A stretch of DNA of 64,000 nt from Oceanospirillaceae bacterium. GTDB lineage: Bacteria; Pseudomonadota; Gammaproteobacteria; Pseudomonadales; Litoribrevibacteraceae. A model generated the notes under the pieces. It had not been told where the DNA came from and ran no database searches. It saw only the letters and a list, made by a program, of their open reading frames with translations. Each line of letters starts with the position of its first letter. The first letter of the stretch is position 1. The stretch spans positions 1 to 64,000 of the forward strand of contig JADFAD010000003.1 of NCBI GenBank assembly GCA_015665455.1. The letters are read 5' to 3'. The position numbers and the translations under genes are program-made. Positions 1-10,400 of the stretch are shown one piece after another.

Positions 1-42
1 GACCTTCATAAGGTCAATCATTTTTTGACGTAGAGGACTCAT
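1..42 (-). CDS. Tyrosine recombinase/integrase, N-terminal fragment (cut by window edge)
   Basis: Only the first 14 codons are present, reading MSPLRQKMIDLMKV. An ATG at 42-40 is preceded on the minus strand by an AAGGAG ribosome-binding site at 51-56, so this is a well-supported start. The MSPLRQ-M-D-M opening matches my memory of the N-terminal SAM-like DNA-binding domain of tyrosine recombinases that accompany IS91-type transposases. With 14 residues that is a family guess only. The catalytic R-H-R-Y residues would lie outside the window. The upstream DNA holds three CGGAAT palindromes that could be its operators or recombination sites. Confidence 0.5.
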   Translation of the reverse strand, partial: MSPLRQKMIDLMKV

Positions 43-161
43 AACTTATCTCCTTTGATAAAGCCGAAATGGCTAAAGATAAGTGTGAGTTATGATCAGA
101 AAACTAGGGCAAAATTAGGTCTTAAAGTTACCGCGAAGCGGTTTAGTTCAACAGTAATTAG

Positions 162-431
162 ACGGATAAATTCCGTATATTCCGCCCAGTATTTCATCAA
201 TTTGTTGATTAATCGACCATAATTTCACTACAAATCAATGAGCTACAACAATGTTCTACGAGCGCATTCTAGAAACACCAGAGAAAATGCGGAATCATTC
301 CGTCTATTCTGATAACGAATGCGATTGATACGTTACAGTTTCATAATTAATCATTTAATTTCAATACTTTATTTAGCTTGAAGACCCCACTTCTTACACC
401 CTTGGATAAAATACGGAATAATTCCGTATTT
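162..431. promoter_or_regulatory. Three CGGAAT-type palindromes upstream of the recombinase
   Basis: The stretch 43-634 holds no convincing gene. It contains three palindromes built on the same half-site. At 162-176, ACGGA and TCCGT are separated by 5 nt. At 290-302, CGGAAT and ATTCCG flank one base. At 409-431, two perfect 11-bp arms (AAATACGGAAT / ATTCCGTATTT) flank a single A. A further lone half-site (ATATTCCG) lies at 178-185, and a CCGC-GAA-GCGG hairpin sits at 131-141. Repeated, similarly built dyads next to a recombinase start suggest operator or recombinase sites. The role is inferred. Confidence 0.5.
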
Positions 432-634
432 CCTACCTGTTTGAGTCTTGTGATTTAAAATGCTGTAAACACATCTGGTTGTGTGAATGTAGGGCCAAAT
501 GGGATTTACACTTCAGGGTGGTAGGGCGCTGATGCAGTTAAAAGCACATTGGCGTGTTCAGGGATGTCTGTAAATCTTTTAAGAGGGCATTGATCCGTAT
601 AGAATCGTTTTATTCAAAATCATGGATTAGATCG

Positions 635-961
635 ATGTATCGTAAAATATTACTCTTGTTGCTGTCGTTGACTATGGTTGGCTGTGGTACGGTCAATACT
701 GTCTTTCGGGATGACTATGTTGTCAAAGTCAACATGAAAGATGCGAAGACGAAGTGCAGTTCCATTCCTCGTGTGTACAGTGGGTTTTCTTACGATTTTT
801 GTCTATTAAATGCAGAGCCGTATTCCGCATCGTCGGGAATTCAGGCGCTAACCCCATTTGTGTTAGTGGATATTGTTCTTTCTGGTGTGGCTGATACGGT
901 TTTGTTGCCCTATGGAATTTACAAGCAAGTGGACGACGGAAACATTCAATTGAACCGTTAA
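635..961 (+). CDS. YceK/YidQ-family (DUF1375) lipoprotein
   Basis: Small envelope lipoprotein of about 108 residues. The N terminus MYRKILLLLLSLTMVGC is a signal peptide ending in a lipobox-like MVGC, predicting lipidation at Cys17. The mature part keeps the family layout: GTVNTVF after the Cys, a Cys-containing centre, a hydrophobic FVLVDIVLSGVADTVLLPY segment near the C terminus, and a short polar tail. The frame is open back to a GTG at 554, but ATG 635 is chosen because it puts the signal peptide at the N terminus; the ribosome-binding site is weak. Function of the family is unknown. No operon partner is evident: the next gene starts almost 300 bp downstream, and that gap holds only a weak hairpin around 1070-1090. 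Confidence 0.72.
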   Translation: MYRKILLLLLSLTMVGCGTVNTVFRDDYVVKVNMKDAKTKCSSIPRVYSGFSYDFCLLNAEPYSASSGIQALTPFVLVDIVLSGVADTVLLPYGIYKQVDDGNIQLNR

Positions 962-1250
962 TCGATATGGCCTGCCTAGGCCTGATTTTAATCTCGATTA
1001 AATCCAGATATTAACCCCAGTCTAAATGTCGTATCACCCCCAATTTAAACCTCTATCTTAATGCTTCACCAATAAAGCCTGCTTTGGTTCTCTAATGTCG
1101 ATTAACCGATGGGGGCTTTACTGTAATCGGTTGTAATAACTATTTTCCTTATTCTAGCTAGTCTTACTTTTCAGCGAGTTTTTTGTGAAGTAGGTGAGTC
1201 GAGCCCGAACAATAATCTGTATCCATACGATTGGATTTAAGGAGAATAGG

Positions 1251-3155
1251 ATGTCTAACAGTACAAGCCGCGCAGACTTTTTTAACAAGAACCCCGCAGC
1301 TAAGGCGTGGTCAGTTCTTGATGATGCGCTTAATCAGCAGATGGGGGTGACTCCGGGGTGTCCCAAGCTTGAAGAAGGTTGTTTTGAAGACAAGACGGCC
1401 ATAATTATTGGTTCTGGTGTGAGTGGGTTAACAACCGCCTATGAGTTGTTGGCAAAGAAGACGGGCATGAAAGTGACCGTCCTTGAAGCACAGAACCGTA
1501 CAGGCGGTCGCTGTTTGACGTTACGTACTGGGGATACATTAACTCAAGATGAAGACAGTGAACTGTTTAACTCCAAAAAGGGGAGTACTCAAGTTGTTCG
1601 TTTCAGCCGACCACAGGGTGACAATGAACCTTATCTAAATGCGGGGCCGGGCCGAATCCCTTCTGGTCATAAACGTTTATTGCAGTATTTAAAAACGTTC
1701 GGCGTGGATGTTGAAGTCTATGTGATGGACAGTGGTTCGAATTTGGTACAAACGAGTGATGGCTACGGTGGTAACCCTGTTGTTAGTCGTCGCTTAGATC
1801 AGAATACTCGGGGCCATGTGGCGGAAATGGTCTTTAAAAATGCAGAAATTCTTATCGATAGCTTGAATACAGACGGCTCGAATACAAATTGCTCTGCTGA
1901 CAATAAGATTTCACAGGCAGATAAGCTTAAAGACCTTATGGTCAGTTTTGGTGATCTTAGCCCGAACGGAGATTATAACGTAGGGGAGGCACCGGACGGT
2001 CAGGATGAGAACTTAAAGGCGTCTGATCGTGCGGGTTTCTCGGTGCTGCCTGGCGTTGACAGTGGGGTAGTGGCTGAAATGCTGAATCTGAACAGCTTGC
2101 TGGATTCCGGGTTTTGGAAAGTAAATTTTTATCAGCCTCAAGATTTCTTGTGGCAACCAACGTTGTTCCAACCAGTGGGCGGTATGGATCAGGTTCAGCA
2201 TGCTTTTGCGCAACAAGTGGCTGCCCTCGGAGGAACCATTCATTTAAACAGCCCTGTTAAGAAAATTGACTGGGATGAACAAGATCAACAATTTGAAGTT
2301 CATGTCTCTCAATTGGGGTCGGATCAATGCGAAGTACTCAAAGCCGATTATTGCTTCAGTAATGTAGCGATTCCTTTCTTGGAAGAAATGTTATCAGATC
2401 GTCTGCAAGGCTCAGACGATAACAAGGGCTTTGACGAACGCTTTAAATCGGGTCTGAAGGCAGTCTATAAAGCGCAAAACACCCCTGAAGTTAAAGATGG
2501 GTTTCCGGATCGGTTCTTAGCGTGCACCACCAAAATTGGTTGGCAGGCTGAACGATCGTTATGGCAGGGTGGCCCCGTTGCAACCTGTCATCATGAACAC
2601 ATAAAAAGACCGAACTCAGAAAAAGGGGTTGTCCCAATTTTTGGTGGTATTTCACGAACGGATAATGAGATCGTCCAAATATGGTATCCATCGAACGATT
2701 ATCATGATCAAAAAGGGGTTTTGACGGGGTGTTATAACTATTCTAAGAATGCTTATGTCATGGGTAATTTGCCGATAGATACACGCCTTGATCGAGCTCG
2801 CGAGGGTGCCAAACTGTTTGGTAAGAAGTTTGGTGAAGGGTTAAAAGATGGCGTTGCGATTGCTTGGCAGCACATGCCATACATTAAAGGTGGTTGGGCG
2901 CAATGGCACTTGGTGGGTAATGATACCAAAGAAAGTGTTCGCCACTTTAATAACTTAACTCAGGGGACGGGCGTTGATGGCAGTAAGGAACCGAACTTCT
3001 TTATCGTCGGTGATCAGTTGTCGTCATTACCCGGTTGGCAAGAAGGCGCCATTGCTGCAGCATTAAATGCTTTATCACGTGCTGCTGATTGCAACTTACC
3101 GATACCACATCTTGCTAGCTTGCCTGATACACGTGTTATGGTGGAGGGCGTTTAG
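1251..3155 (+). CDS. Flavin amine oxidase family protein (L-amino-acid oxidase / amino-acid monooxygenase-like)
   Basis: FAD-dependent oxidoreductase of 634 residues, probably oxidising an amine or amino acid. The dinucleotide-binding motif GSGVSG (residues 54-59) is followed by an acidic strand end (VTVLEAQ) and the amine-oxidase RTGGR signature. The C terminus carries the second FAD-contacting stretch FFIVGDQLSSLPGWQEGAI. No signal peptide is seen, so it is probably cytoplasmic. The length and the N-terminal extension before the Rossmann motif resemble tryptophan or phenylalanine monooxygenases and L-amino-acid oxidases more than monoamine oxidases. The substrate cannot be read from sequence. 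ATG 1251 is preferred over the upstream GTG 1194 because AAGGAG lies at 1239-1244. It stands alone and ends at a bidirectional terminator. Confidence 0.82.
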   Translation: MSNSTSRADFFNKNPAAKAWSVLDDALNQQMGVTPGCPKLEEGCFEDKTAIIIGSGVSGLTTAYELLAKKTGMKVTVLEAQNRTGGRCLTLRTGDTLTQDEDSELFNSKKGSTQVVRFSRPQGDNEPYLNAGPGRIPSGHKRLLQYLKTFGVDVEVYVMDSGSNLVQTSDGYGGNPVVSRRLDQNTRGHVAEMVFKNAEILIDSLNTDGSNTNCSADNKISQADKLKDLMVSFGDLSPNGDYNVGEAPDGQDENLKASDRAGFSVLPGVDSGVVAEMLNLNSLLDSGFWKVNFYQPQDFLWQPTLFQPVGGMDQVQHAFAQQVAALGGTIHLNSPVKKIDWDEQDQQFEVHVSQLGSDQCEVLKADYCFSNVAIPFLEEMLSDRLQGSDDNKGFDERFKSGLKAVYKAQNTPEVKDGFPDRFLACTTKIGWQAERSLWQGGPVATCHHEHIKRPNSEKGVVPIFGGISRTDNEIVQIWYPSNDYHDQKGVLTGCYNYSKNAYVMGNLPIDTRLDRAREGAKLFGKKFGEGLKDGVAIAWQHMPYIKGGWAQWHLVGNDTKESVRHFNNLTQGTGVDGSKEPNFFIVGDQLSSLPGWQEGAIAAALNALSRAADCNLPIPHLASLPDTRVMVEGV

Positions 3156-3189
3156 AATATTGCCCGTATTTGTTCATTGTTTTGAGAAA

Positions 3190-3240
3190 ATAAAAAGCCC
3201 GCTTTTTTACTTCATCGGAAGTAATCCAGCGGGCTTTTTT
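3190..3240. terminator. Bidirectional intrinsic terminator between the amine oxidase gene and ilvC
   Basis: AAAAAGCCCGC (3192-3202) pairs with GCGGGCTTTTTT (3229-3240), and an inner ACTTC/GAAGT stem strengthens the hairpin. A-runs and T-runs flank both sides, so it can stop both the rightward oxidase transcript and the leftward ilvC transcript. Confidence 0.85.
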
Positions 3241-3387
3241 TGCTAATGCTGCTCAAGTCTAGAGAAGCGTTAGCGAGGCAGTTAAGGCTAGGCAAAAATT
3301 GGTGAGAGAGCGGAGTTTATAAGTTATAAATGAGCAACTCGAACCAATTTTTAACAACGCCTTAACAACACAGGTAGCTTCTAATGA

Positions 3388-4878
3388 TTAGTTAGATGCT
3401 TCTACAATACGCTTCATATCTGTCATGTAGCCACGAAGCTCTTCACCAACGTACTCAACTGGGTGATTACGGATTTCGTCGTTAACTTCAACCAAACGCG
3501 CGTTATCAACAGACGTTGAAGTAAGGTTTAGACCTTTACCAATTACTTCAGTCGTGATGTTAGGCATGAACTTCTCTGCCAATAGAGGCACTGCTGCGTG
3601 AGCAAACAAGTAGCAACCGTATTCAGCAGTATCAGAGATAACAACGTTCATTTCGTAAAGTTTCTTACGAGCGATTGTGTTAGCAATTAGCGGAGTTTCA
3701 TGCAGAGACTCGTAGTAAGCTGATTCTTCAACGATGCCAGACTCAACCATAGATTCAAACGCAAGTTCAACGCCTGCTTTAACCATAGCAACAAGCATGA
3801 TGCCTTTGTCGAAGAACTCTTGTTCGTCGATTACTGCGTCTGTTGCAGCGGCTTTTTCGAAGCCTGTTTCAGCAGTTTCTGCACGCCACTTAAGAAGGTT
3901 AGCGTCGTCGTTTGCCCAATCTTCCATCATAGTCTTAGAGAAGTGACCAGTGATGATGTCGTCTTGATGCTTACGGAACAATGGACGCATAAGAACTTTA
4001 AGTTCTTCAGCCATGTCAAAAGCAACGATTTTAGCTGGGTTAGATAGACGATCCATCATGTTCGTGATGCCGCCGATCTTTAGCGCTTCAGTCACAGTTT
4101 CCCAACCGAACTGAATCAATTTAGCTGCGTATGGGCCGTCGATGCCGTCAGCAACCATTTTCTCGTAGCCCAAGATTGCGCCAGTCTGCAACATACCACA
4201 TAGGATAGTTTGCTCGCCCATAAGGTCAGACTTAACTTCAGCAACGAAAGAAGACTCAAGACAACCTGCACGGTCACCACCTGTTGCAGAAGCGTATGCT
4301 TTAGCAAGATCCCAGCCTTCGCCGCGTGGATCGTTTTCTGGGTGAACAGCAAGAAGAGTTGGAACACCGAAGCCACGCTTATACTCTTCACGTACTTCAG
4401 AACCAGGACACTTAGGAGCAACCATGATTACAGTGATGTCTTCACGGATCTGCATGCCTTCTTCAACAACGTTAAAGCCGTGAGAGTAAGCAAGCGCAGA
4501 GTCTTTCTTCATAAGAGGCATAACTGCAGTTACAACGGCAGTGTGCTGCTTATCAGGTGTAAGGTTAAGTACTAGGTCAGCTTGAGGGATCAAGTCTTCG
4601 TAAGTACCAACAGTGAAACCATTTTCAGAAGCGTTTACGAAAGAAGCACGCTTCTCTTCGATTGCTGCAGCGCGTAGAGCATAAGAAATGTCTAGGCCAG
4701 AGTCGCGCATGTTCAAACCTTGGTTAAGGCCTTGAGCACCACAACCAACGATTACGATTTTCTTACCTTTAAGTGCTTCACAACCGTTTTCAAATTCTGA
4801 ACGGTCCATGAAACGACAACGACCTAGCTGGTCTAGCTGCTCACGCAAGTTAAGCGTGTTGAAATAGTTATTAGACAT
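3388..4878 (-). CDS. ilvC: Ketol-acid reductoisomerase, class II (long form)
   Basis: NADPH- and Mg-dependent enzyme of isoleucine/valine synthesis that isomerises and reduces acetolactate or acetohydroxybutyrate to dihydroxy acids. At 496 residues it is the long enterobacterial type with two C-terminal knotted domains. The opening [15 protein letters not shown] is nearly that of E. coli IlvC. The Rossmann motif [11 protein letters not shown], the SHGFN region, [18 protein letters not shown] and the metal-binding [16 protein letters not shown] are all present. The frame is open to 5022, but ATG 4878 is chosen: AAGGAG lies about 7 nt upstream and homology begins there. It is divergent from ilvY, as in enterobacteria, so induction by substrate through IlvY is expected. 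Confidence 0.96.
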   Translation of the reverse strand: MSNNYFNTLNLREQLDQLGRCRFMDRSEFENGCEALKGKKIVIVGCGAQGLNQGLNMRDSGLDISYALRAAAIEEKRASFVNASENGFTVGTYEDLIPQADLVLNLTPDKQHTAVVTAVMPLMKKDSALAYSHGFNVVEEGMQIREDITVIMVAPKCPGSEVREEYKRGFGVPTLLAVHPENDPRGEGWDLAKAYASATGGDRAGCLESSFVAEVKSDLMGEQTILCGMLQTGAILGYEKMVADGIDGPYAAKLIQFGWETVTEALKIGGITNMMDRLSNPAKIVAFDMAEELKVLMRPLFRKHQDDIITGHFSKTMMEDWANDDANLLKWRAETAETGFEKAAATDAVIDEQEFFDKGIMLVAMVKAGVELAFESMVESGIVEESAYYESLHETPLIANTIARKKLYEMNVVISDTAEYGCYLFAHAAVPLLAEKFMPNITTEVIGKGLNLTSTSVDNARLVEVNDEIRNHPVEYVGEELRGYMTDMKRIVEASN

Positions 4879-4945
4879 ATTCTGTCTCCTTTTTAAGGGT
4901 GAATAGATGTATTCGGTTTTCAATAGCATGCATTCTAGGCTAAGT

Positions 4946-5030
4946 TTAACGTTGCGTAAAATGCTATAATTGCTTTTTCTTGTTGCATTTATTGCAACGG
5001 TTAGTGGATGTGTTGGTTTCAACGTTGCTG
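4946..5030. promoter_or_regulatory. Divergent ilvC-ilvY control region with LysR-type operator
   Basis: The 179-bp spacer holds a perfect dyad GTTGCA-N5-TGCAAC at 4982-4998, containing the T-N11-A layout typical of LysR-type sites. A smaller palindrome CAACGTTG lies at 5020-5027 and a related AACGTTG at 4948-4954. A TATAAT (4965-4970) could be a -10 element. In E. coli, IlvY binds tandem sites between these same genes. The assignment here combines that knowledge with the visible dyads. Confidence 0.65.
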
Positions 5031-5057
5031 TTGAGTTAGTTAGTACAAGGTTTTGTT

Positions 5058-5936
5058 ATGGAATACAAAGATTTAGAGGTGTTTGTTCAGCTTGCCGAGC
5101 ACCAGAATTTAGGGGTTGTGAGCCAGCTTGTGCATTGCAGTTCTTCTACGTTGAGCCGTCGTTTGAAGCGTATGGAAGAATCCGTCGGGACAAATTTATT
5201 TGATCGAGAGGGCATTCGTTTAAAGCTCACGGAAGAGGGTGAGCTGTTTCGTCAGCATGCAGAACAGGTATTGGAGTTATGGCACCAACTCAAACTGTCG
5301 GTTCAGCGACAGGCCAGCGAGTTGCAAGGTCAGCTGAGTATCTATTGCTCGGTGACGGCCAGCTACAGCTTTTTGTCGGAGCTATTGACGCGATTTCGTG
5401 CGCAGCATCCCTTAGTGGACATTCGTTTAATCACAGGGGATGCGGCTGAATCCATTCCTCACGTTCAGTCAGGGGAGGCGGACGTTGTTATTGCTGCTCG
5501 GCCTGACCAATTGCCTGCGAACCTGACCTTTAAAACCATTACGACAGCTCCGTTGTTATTTATTGCGCCTGCACCCGTGCAATCGGTTCCTGAACTGTTG
5601 GAAAGGGACATTCCTTGGCAAAAAGTCCCCTTGGTTTTGTCTGAGACTGGGCTAGCAAGGACACGAGTGGATCGATGGTTTAAAAAGAAACGACTTAAAC
5701 AAAATATTTACGGTCAGGTGTCAGGTCATGAGGCCATTGTGAGTATGGTCAGTTTAGGCTGTGGTGTGGGCGTCGTGCCTGATTTAGTACTAAAAAACAG
5801 CCCATTGATGAACAAAGTTCGTATTTTGGATGTTTTACCTAAACTGGAACCTTTTGCGGTAGGGCTTTGTGCCCAGAATAAACGTTTAAATGAGCCTTTA
5901 ATCGCGGCCCTTTGGCAGACCGTGATGTGGGAGTAA
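5058..5936 (+). CDS. ilvY: HTH-type transcriptional activator IlvY (LysR family)
   Basis: LysR-type regulator of 292 residues expected to activate ilvC when acetolactate or acetohydroxybutyrate is present. Residues 1-60 form the winged helix-turn-helix (DLEVFVQLAEHQNLGVVSQL, then SSSTLSRRLKRMEESVG). The effector domain carries segments diagnostic of IlvY: IYCSVTASYSFL, LITGDAAESI, GHEAIVSMVSLGCGVGVVPD and LCAQNKRLNEPLI. ATG 5058 gives the usual length. It is transcribed away from ilvC across an operator-bearing spacer. The next gene is 160 bp downstream and unrelated. Confidence 0.94.
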   Translation: MEYKDLEVFVQLAEHQNLGVVSQLVHCSSSTLSRRLKRMEESVGTNLFDREGIRLKLTEEGELFRQHAEQVLELWHQLKLSVQRQASELQGQLSIYCSVTASYSFLSELLTRFRAQHPLVDIRLITGDAAESIPHVQSGEADVVIAARPDQLPANLTFKTITTAPLLFIAPAPVQSVPELLERDIPWQKVPLVLSETGLARTRVDRWFKKKRLKQNIYGQVSGHEAIVSMVSLGCGVGVVPDLVLKNSPLMNKVRILDVLPKLEPFAVGLCAQNKRLNEPLIAALWQTVMWE

Positions 5937-6098
5937 GAGATTAGTATCAGATATCCGCATCGCGTATATGAATTTACGCAACAGTCAGTAGGTCAATGAC
6001 GTGCATCGTTCAGGTGTGATGGTTTATACCGCTTTGTGAGGGAACTTCTAATCTTTTAATAATGCTTTGTTAAAACAATAACTATTAAAGGATTAATT

Positions 6099-6992
6099 AT
6101 GACTAATTCAAGAGGATGGCCTTCCAAATCATTGGTGGGGTATGTAGCAGCTTATGGATCTATAGAGCCTGTGAACGTTTCGAATAATATGATCACTGAG
6201 GCACTCGAACATAACTATAATGTGTTTGTATACGCTTTTGGTTACATCGATGAAGACAATAACGTGGCATGGCCTAGTGGGGTAAGTACGCCCTCGTCGG
6301 ATTTAGCAAAACAGCTTAAGAGTATTCACGCAAAAGATGGCTTGGCATTGATTTCATTTGGGGGGCAAAACAATACGTTTTGCCCAAGTGACCCTCTGCT
6401 GGCCGCCTCTAACTGCGTTCACTTTTGTCAGTTGCATGGGTTCGATGGCATTGATTTGGATTTAGAAGAAGTCGATGTCGACTCGGCTTTCCTTGTTTCA
6501 TTCATCAATGAGTTTCGGCGATTAAATGATGACTTATTCATTACCGCTGCGCCTCAAATAGCGGGCGGTTACGGTGGGCCTGCTTCTTTAGCGCCTGATA
6601 CCGTGTTCAGCAGAGCATTTTTACAAGCGGCGAATTTTGATGCGTTGTTGATTCAAGAGTACAACCAATTTGGTGGTGCTGTGTTTGATGGGTTACAAGA
6701 TACGGAAGAAGGGTTTATCTCTGCCAGTTTTGGGCCTCTGACGCAGCTGGTGCCTTCAAATACCAAAATTATAATCGGTGAACCCGCAAACACGGCTGCA
6801 GGTTCCGGCTTGTCTGATCCTACGTCTGTGGTTCGAGACATCCAATCGGGAGAGGTATTACAAAGCCCGCAATATGGTGGCGTAATGGTTTGGGCCGTTA
6901 ATTATGATTATGAGCAAAATTGGTCATTTTCTTTGGACGTCGCACCTGTGGTTCAGTCGGTGTCTGCCCTTGAGGAAACCAGTCTCAGTTAA
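6099..6992 (+). CDS. Glycoside hydrolase family 18 (chitinase-like)
   Basis: Single-domain GH18 TIM-barrel protein of 297 residues, predicted to cleave chitin or another beta-1,4-GlcNAc polymer with retention. The catalytic DxxDxDxE signature is intact as DGIDLDLE (D116, D119, D121, E123), and the SxGG strand appears as SFGG (86-89). The substrate-positioning tyrosine lies in LIQEYNQ and the C-terminal barrel tryptophan in MVWAVNYD. There is no recognisable signal peptide and no carbohydrate-binding module, odd for an extracellular chitinase. It may act in the cytoplasm or leave by another route. AAAGGA lies just upstream of the ATG. Substrate is inferred from family only. Confidence 0.85.
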   Translation: MTNSRGWPSKSLVGYVAAYGSIEPVNVSNNMITEALEHNYNVFVYAFGYIDEDNNVAWPSGVSTPSSDLAKQLKSIHAKDGLALISFGGQNNTFCPSDPLLAASNCVHFCQLHGFDGIDLDLEEVDVDSAFLVSFINEFRRLNDDLFITAAPQIAGGYGGPASLAPDTVFSRAFLQAANFDALLIQEYNQFGGAVFDGLQDTEEGFISASFGPLTQLVPSNTKIIIGEPANTAAGSGLSDPTSVVRDIQSGEVLQSPQYGGVMVWAVNYDYEQNWSFSLDVAPVVQSVSALEETSLS

Positions 6993-7028
6993 TAAAGAGG
7001 GTCTGTGATAGTTATCTCTAGCCAAATA

Positions 7029-7048
7029 AGGCCTCAAATATGAGGCCT
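7029..7048 (+). terminator. Hairpin downstream of the chitinase gene (weak terminator candidate)
   Basis: AGGCCTCA (7029-7036) and TGAGGCCT (7041-7048) form a perfect 8-bp stem with a 4-nt loop. No clear T-run follows, so termination is plausible but not secure. The rest of the 467-bp gap shows no gene. Confidence 0.4.
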
Positions 7049-7384
7049 CAAAATTTACGCAATGGTACTTAAGTATTGTTGTGATCGTGTTTGATCGACG
7101 TTTTAAGACAGACCCTTGATATTCTTTGTTCTTTATTTGTTGGTAGTTAAATCAATGTCTTTCGGATATCTCTATTTCTGTTGTAAGAATCTCGCCCTAA
7201 TTTAAAAGAATTAATGTTTAAGTATTAGTAGAGTTGAATCAAATTAATTATTTACATTTAAAACCTGAAGTTTTCGATCAAATTGTTGGCGTTACCTATT
7301 TTTGCTTTTTTTTCATTGTCTCATTTCCGATTACATTCATAAAAACCTCGCCGTTTGAGCGTTTATTGACCCTTAATTTTTGCT

Positions 7385-7412
7385 TTGACAGGCTCGAACT
7401 TACACATCAATA
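7385..7412 (+). promoter_or_regulatory. Candidate sigma-70 promoter for the beta-propeller cytochrome gene
   Basis: A perfect TTGACA (7385-7390) is followed after 16 nt by TCAATA (7407-7412), a fair -10 element. The start codon is about 48 bp further downstream with an AGGGA ribosome-binding site. The match is by eye. Confidence 0.45.
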
Positions 7413-7459
7413 GGTGTGTTTTATTCGATGAGATTAGAGTTTGATAAGGGACAATAATA

Positions 7460-10400
7460 ATGAAAACAAGAATGAACGGAGCACGAGCGTTGTTGAGTGC
7501 TGGCGTGCTTTACTTAGGCACAGCGGTTGGTGGCATCGCCCTAGCAAGTGAGAGTATGCACCTAGCCATTAAGCCGGTACCTCAACCTGAAAATAACTAC
7601 CAGTTGTTTGAAACATTACAAGTTCGACCTTTGGCGTTATCACCCAACGGTAAGTATTTATTTGCAGTGAATACACCGGATAACCGACTGGAGATCTTTA
7701 AAGTCGGGCGAGACAAGAGCAAGAAGGGTGATCAAAACGCTGCAGACCTCGAGCCTCAGAATTATCTAAAGCGCAAAGATACATTAACCGCGATCGGGTC
7801 GGTCAGTGTTGGGATGGAACCTGTTTCGGTTGCCATGAGAAATAAGCACGAAGCTTGGGTTGTTAATCACCTTTCAGACTCTGTAAGCATTGTGAAGCTT
7901 AATGGTAACGGTGGAAAGGCTCGTGTTATACGAACGCTGCATGTGGGCGATGAACCTCAAGACATCGTATTTGGTGGTGTAGAGGGTAATTTAGCGTTCA
8001 TTACAACAGCGCACAGAGGCCAAAATACAGGGGATGATCCGGATTTATTTAACCCTGAAAGTGGTCGTGCTGACGTTTGGGTATTTGATGCGAACAATTT
8101 GGGCACCGCACCGGGTGGTGAACGCCTTACCAAACTGACGCTGTTTTCGGACAGCCCTAGAGCGTTGGCCGTTAGCCCTGATGGAAGCCGTGTTTATGCC
8201 GCACCGTTCTATTCTGGTAACCAAACGACGGTAGCATCTAAGCATGCCGTTAAGAATGTATATGCGGATCAAATGGACCCAGACAATGCGTTCTTTTTCT
8301 ATGGCAACGATGGGTCACGTCAACCTTTAACGGGCCGTGTGGTTAAGTTCAAGGAAGGCAGTGACGGAGTTAAGCATTGGTTTGATGACCAAGGTACGAA
8401 CTTTGATGATTGGGTGCGAGTGCAGTTACCTGATTATGATGTGTTTACCATTGATGCAACTCAAAACCCTCCTGTAACCATCCCGCAGAAAACCTTTTCT
8501 CACGCGGGCACAACGCTGTTTAACATGGCTGTGAACCCTGTGAACGGGAAAGTCTATGTATCCAATACGGATGCAAATAATGACGTTCGTTTTGAAGGCC
8601 ATAACCCTGGCATGGGTGTTACCTCGGTACGAGGGGATATTGTAGACAGCCGAATTACCGTGCTTGACCCAACCTCCGGTGAGATGAAATACAACGATTT
8701 GAATTCTCACATTGTTGACGGGCAAGGCGATAGCAATGCAAGTTTGGCCTTCCCGCAAGATATGACCTTCAATGCAGACGGCTCTAAATTAATGGTGGTA
8801 GCGCAAGGGTCAGGGAAGTTGGCGATTCTAGATACTGCTGACTTGGAAGCGGGTCAGTTCGTGCCATCGCCGAATGATCATATCTCCTTGTCTGCTGGCG
8901 GGCCTACGGGGGTCGTATTTAATGAAAAAACGGGCAGAGCGTACGTCTTAACACGGTTTGATAATGGCATTTCTGTGGTGAATGTGAAGAAAGGCACTGA
9001 GACTTCGCATGTTCAAATGTTTAATCCAGAACCGGAACACATTGTTAAAGGCCGATCGTTTTTATACGACGCTGCGTTTACGTCAGCTAATGGTACGCAA
9101 GCGTGTGCGAGCTGCCATGTGGGCGGTGATTTAGATCATTTGTCGTGGGATTTAGGGAACCCAGGTGGCATTCCGTTACCCATTACACGCAATGGCCTGA
9201 CCGATGACATTTTCACGTTTTCACCTGATATCTTGAGTATTGCTTTACCGGATTCTGCTGATACCTTTAAGGCGTTTATGCCCGTAAAAGGCCCAATGAC
9301 GACCCAAAGTTTGCGGGGCTTAGATAATCACGGAAGCATGCATTGGCGTGGTGACCGTAATGGTGCAATTAAGCAAGATGGTACGCCATTCTTGGATGAC
9401 AATGGTATGGAAACTGTGTCCGTACAGCCGAACTCTGGCATGTTTGATGAGTTTGCAGGGTTCTTTTCCTTTAACGTTGCGTTTGAAGGATTAGTGGGAC
9501 GTGATGCGCCGTTGACGAAAGAGGATATGACCTCATTTACAGAGTTTGCTTTGGATTTGATGTACCCGCCAAATCCGATCAGAAGTTTGGACAACAGCTT
9601 GTCTCCAGTTGAAGCCGCCGGAAGCGCCATCTATCACCAAGAGATGCCGTTATTGGATGAAGAGGGCGAACCCGTTCTTGATGAAAACGGTGAAATTGTG
9701 ATGACGGAACTTCCCGTGGATCGTCTACACAGCTGTAATGGGTGTCATACGCTCGATCCTGAGGGAAATAAAGGCCTGACAGATCATCCTGGGTTCTTTG
9801 GCACGGATGGCCGTTTGTCTTTCGAAAACTTACCAATGGTATTTAAGGTTGCGCATTTCCGGAATATGTATCAGAAAGTGGGAATGTTTGCATCGTCACC
9901 GGATACAAACAGGATTTTAACGCCGTCAACGGATTTTAACCCTTTGATACCTGCCGTGCGTGGGTTTGGTTATCAGCCTGATGGTGCTGTGGGGTCAGTG
10001 GAGCATCACTTAACGGGGGTTGTATTCATTAAGTCGACCAATCCGGAAGACCCTCTGTCGCCAAACCCTGGTGGGCTGCCAACGTTTGAGTTGGATGAAC
10101 ACGGTGAACCAACCGCAACACCAGACGTTGCAGGTTTTGAGGCGCGTAGAGCGGTGGGTTCCTATTTGATGGCGTTTGATACTAACTTCAAACCCATTGT
10201 TGGTCAGCAGGTTACCTATTACAAAGGAAAAGGCTTCAATGGCGCGTTAAGTAAGGAAAGGATTGCGCTTATGATGCAACGCTCAGAAATGGGTGAGTGT
10301 GATTTGATTGCCAAAGGTTATTTACTGGGTCGGGAACATGGCTTCATTTATGAAGAGGGGGCGTTCCGGTCTGATAGCTCGTATTACCCAATGTTAAAGA

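Noticed and set aside
4116-4575. Overlapping frames on both strands within ilvC
   Set aside because: They are out-of-frame shadows of a strongly conserved gene.
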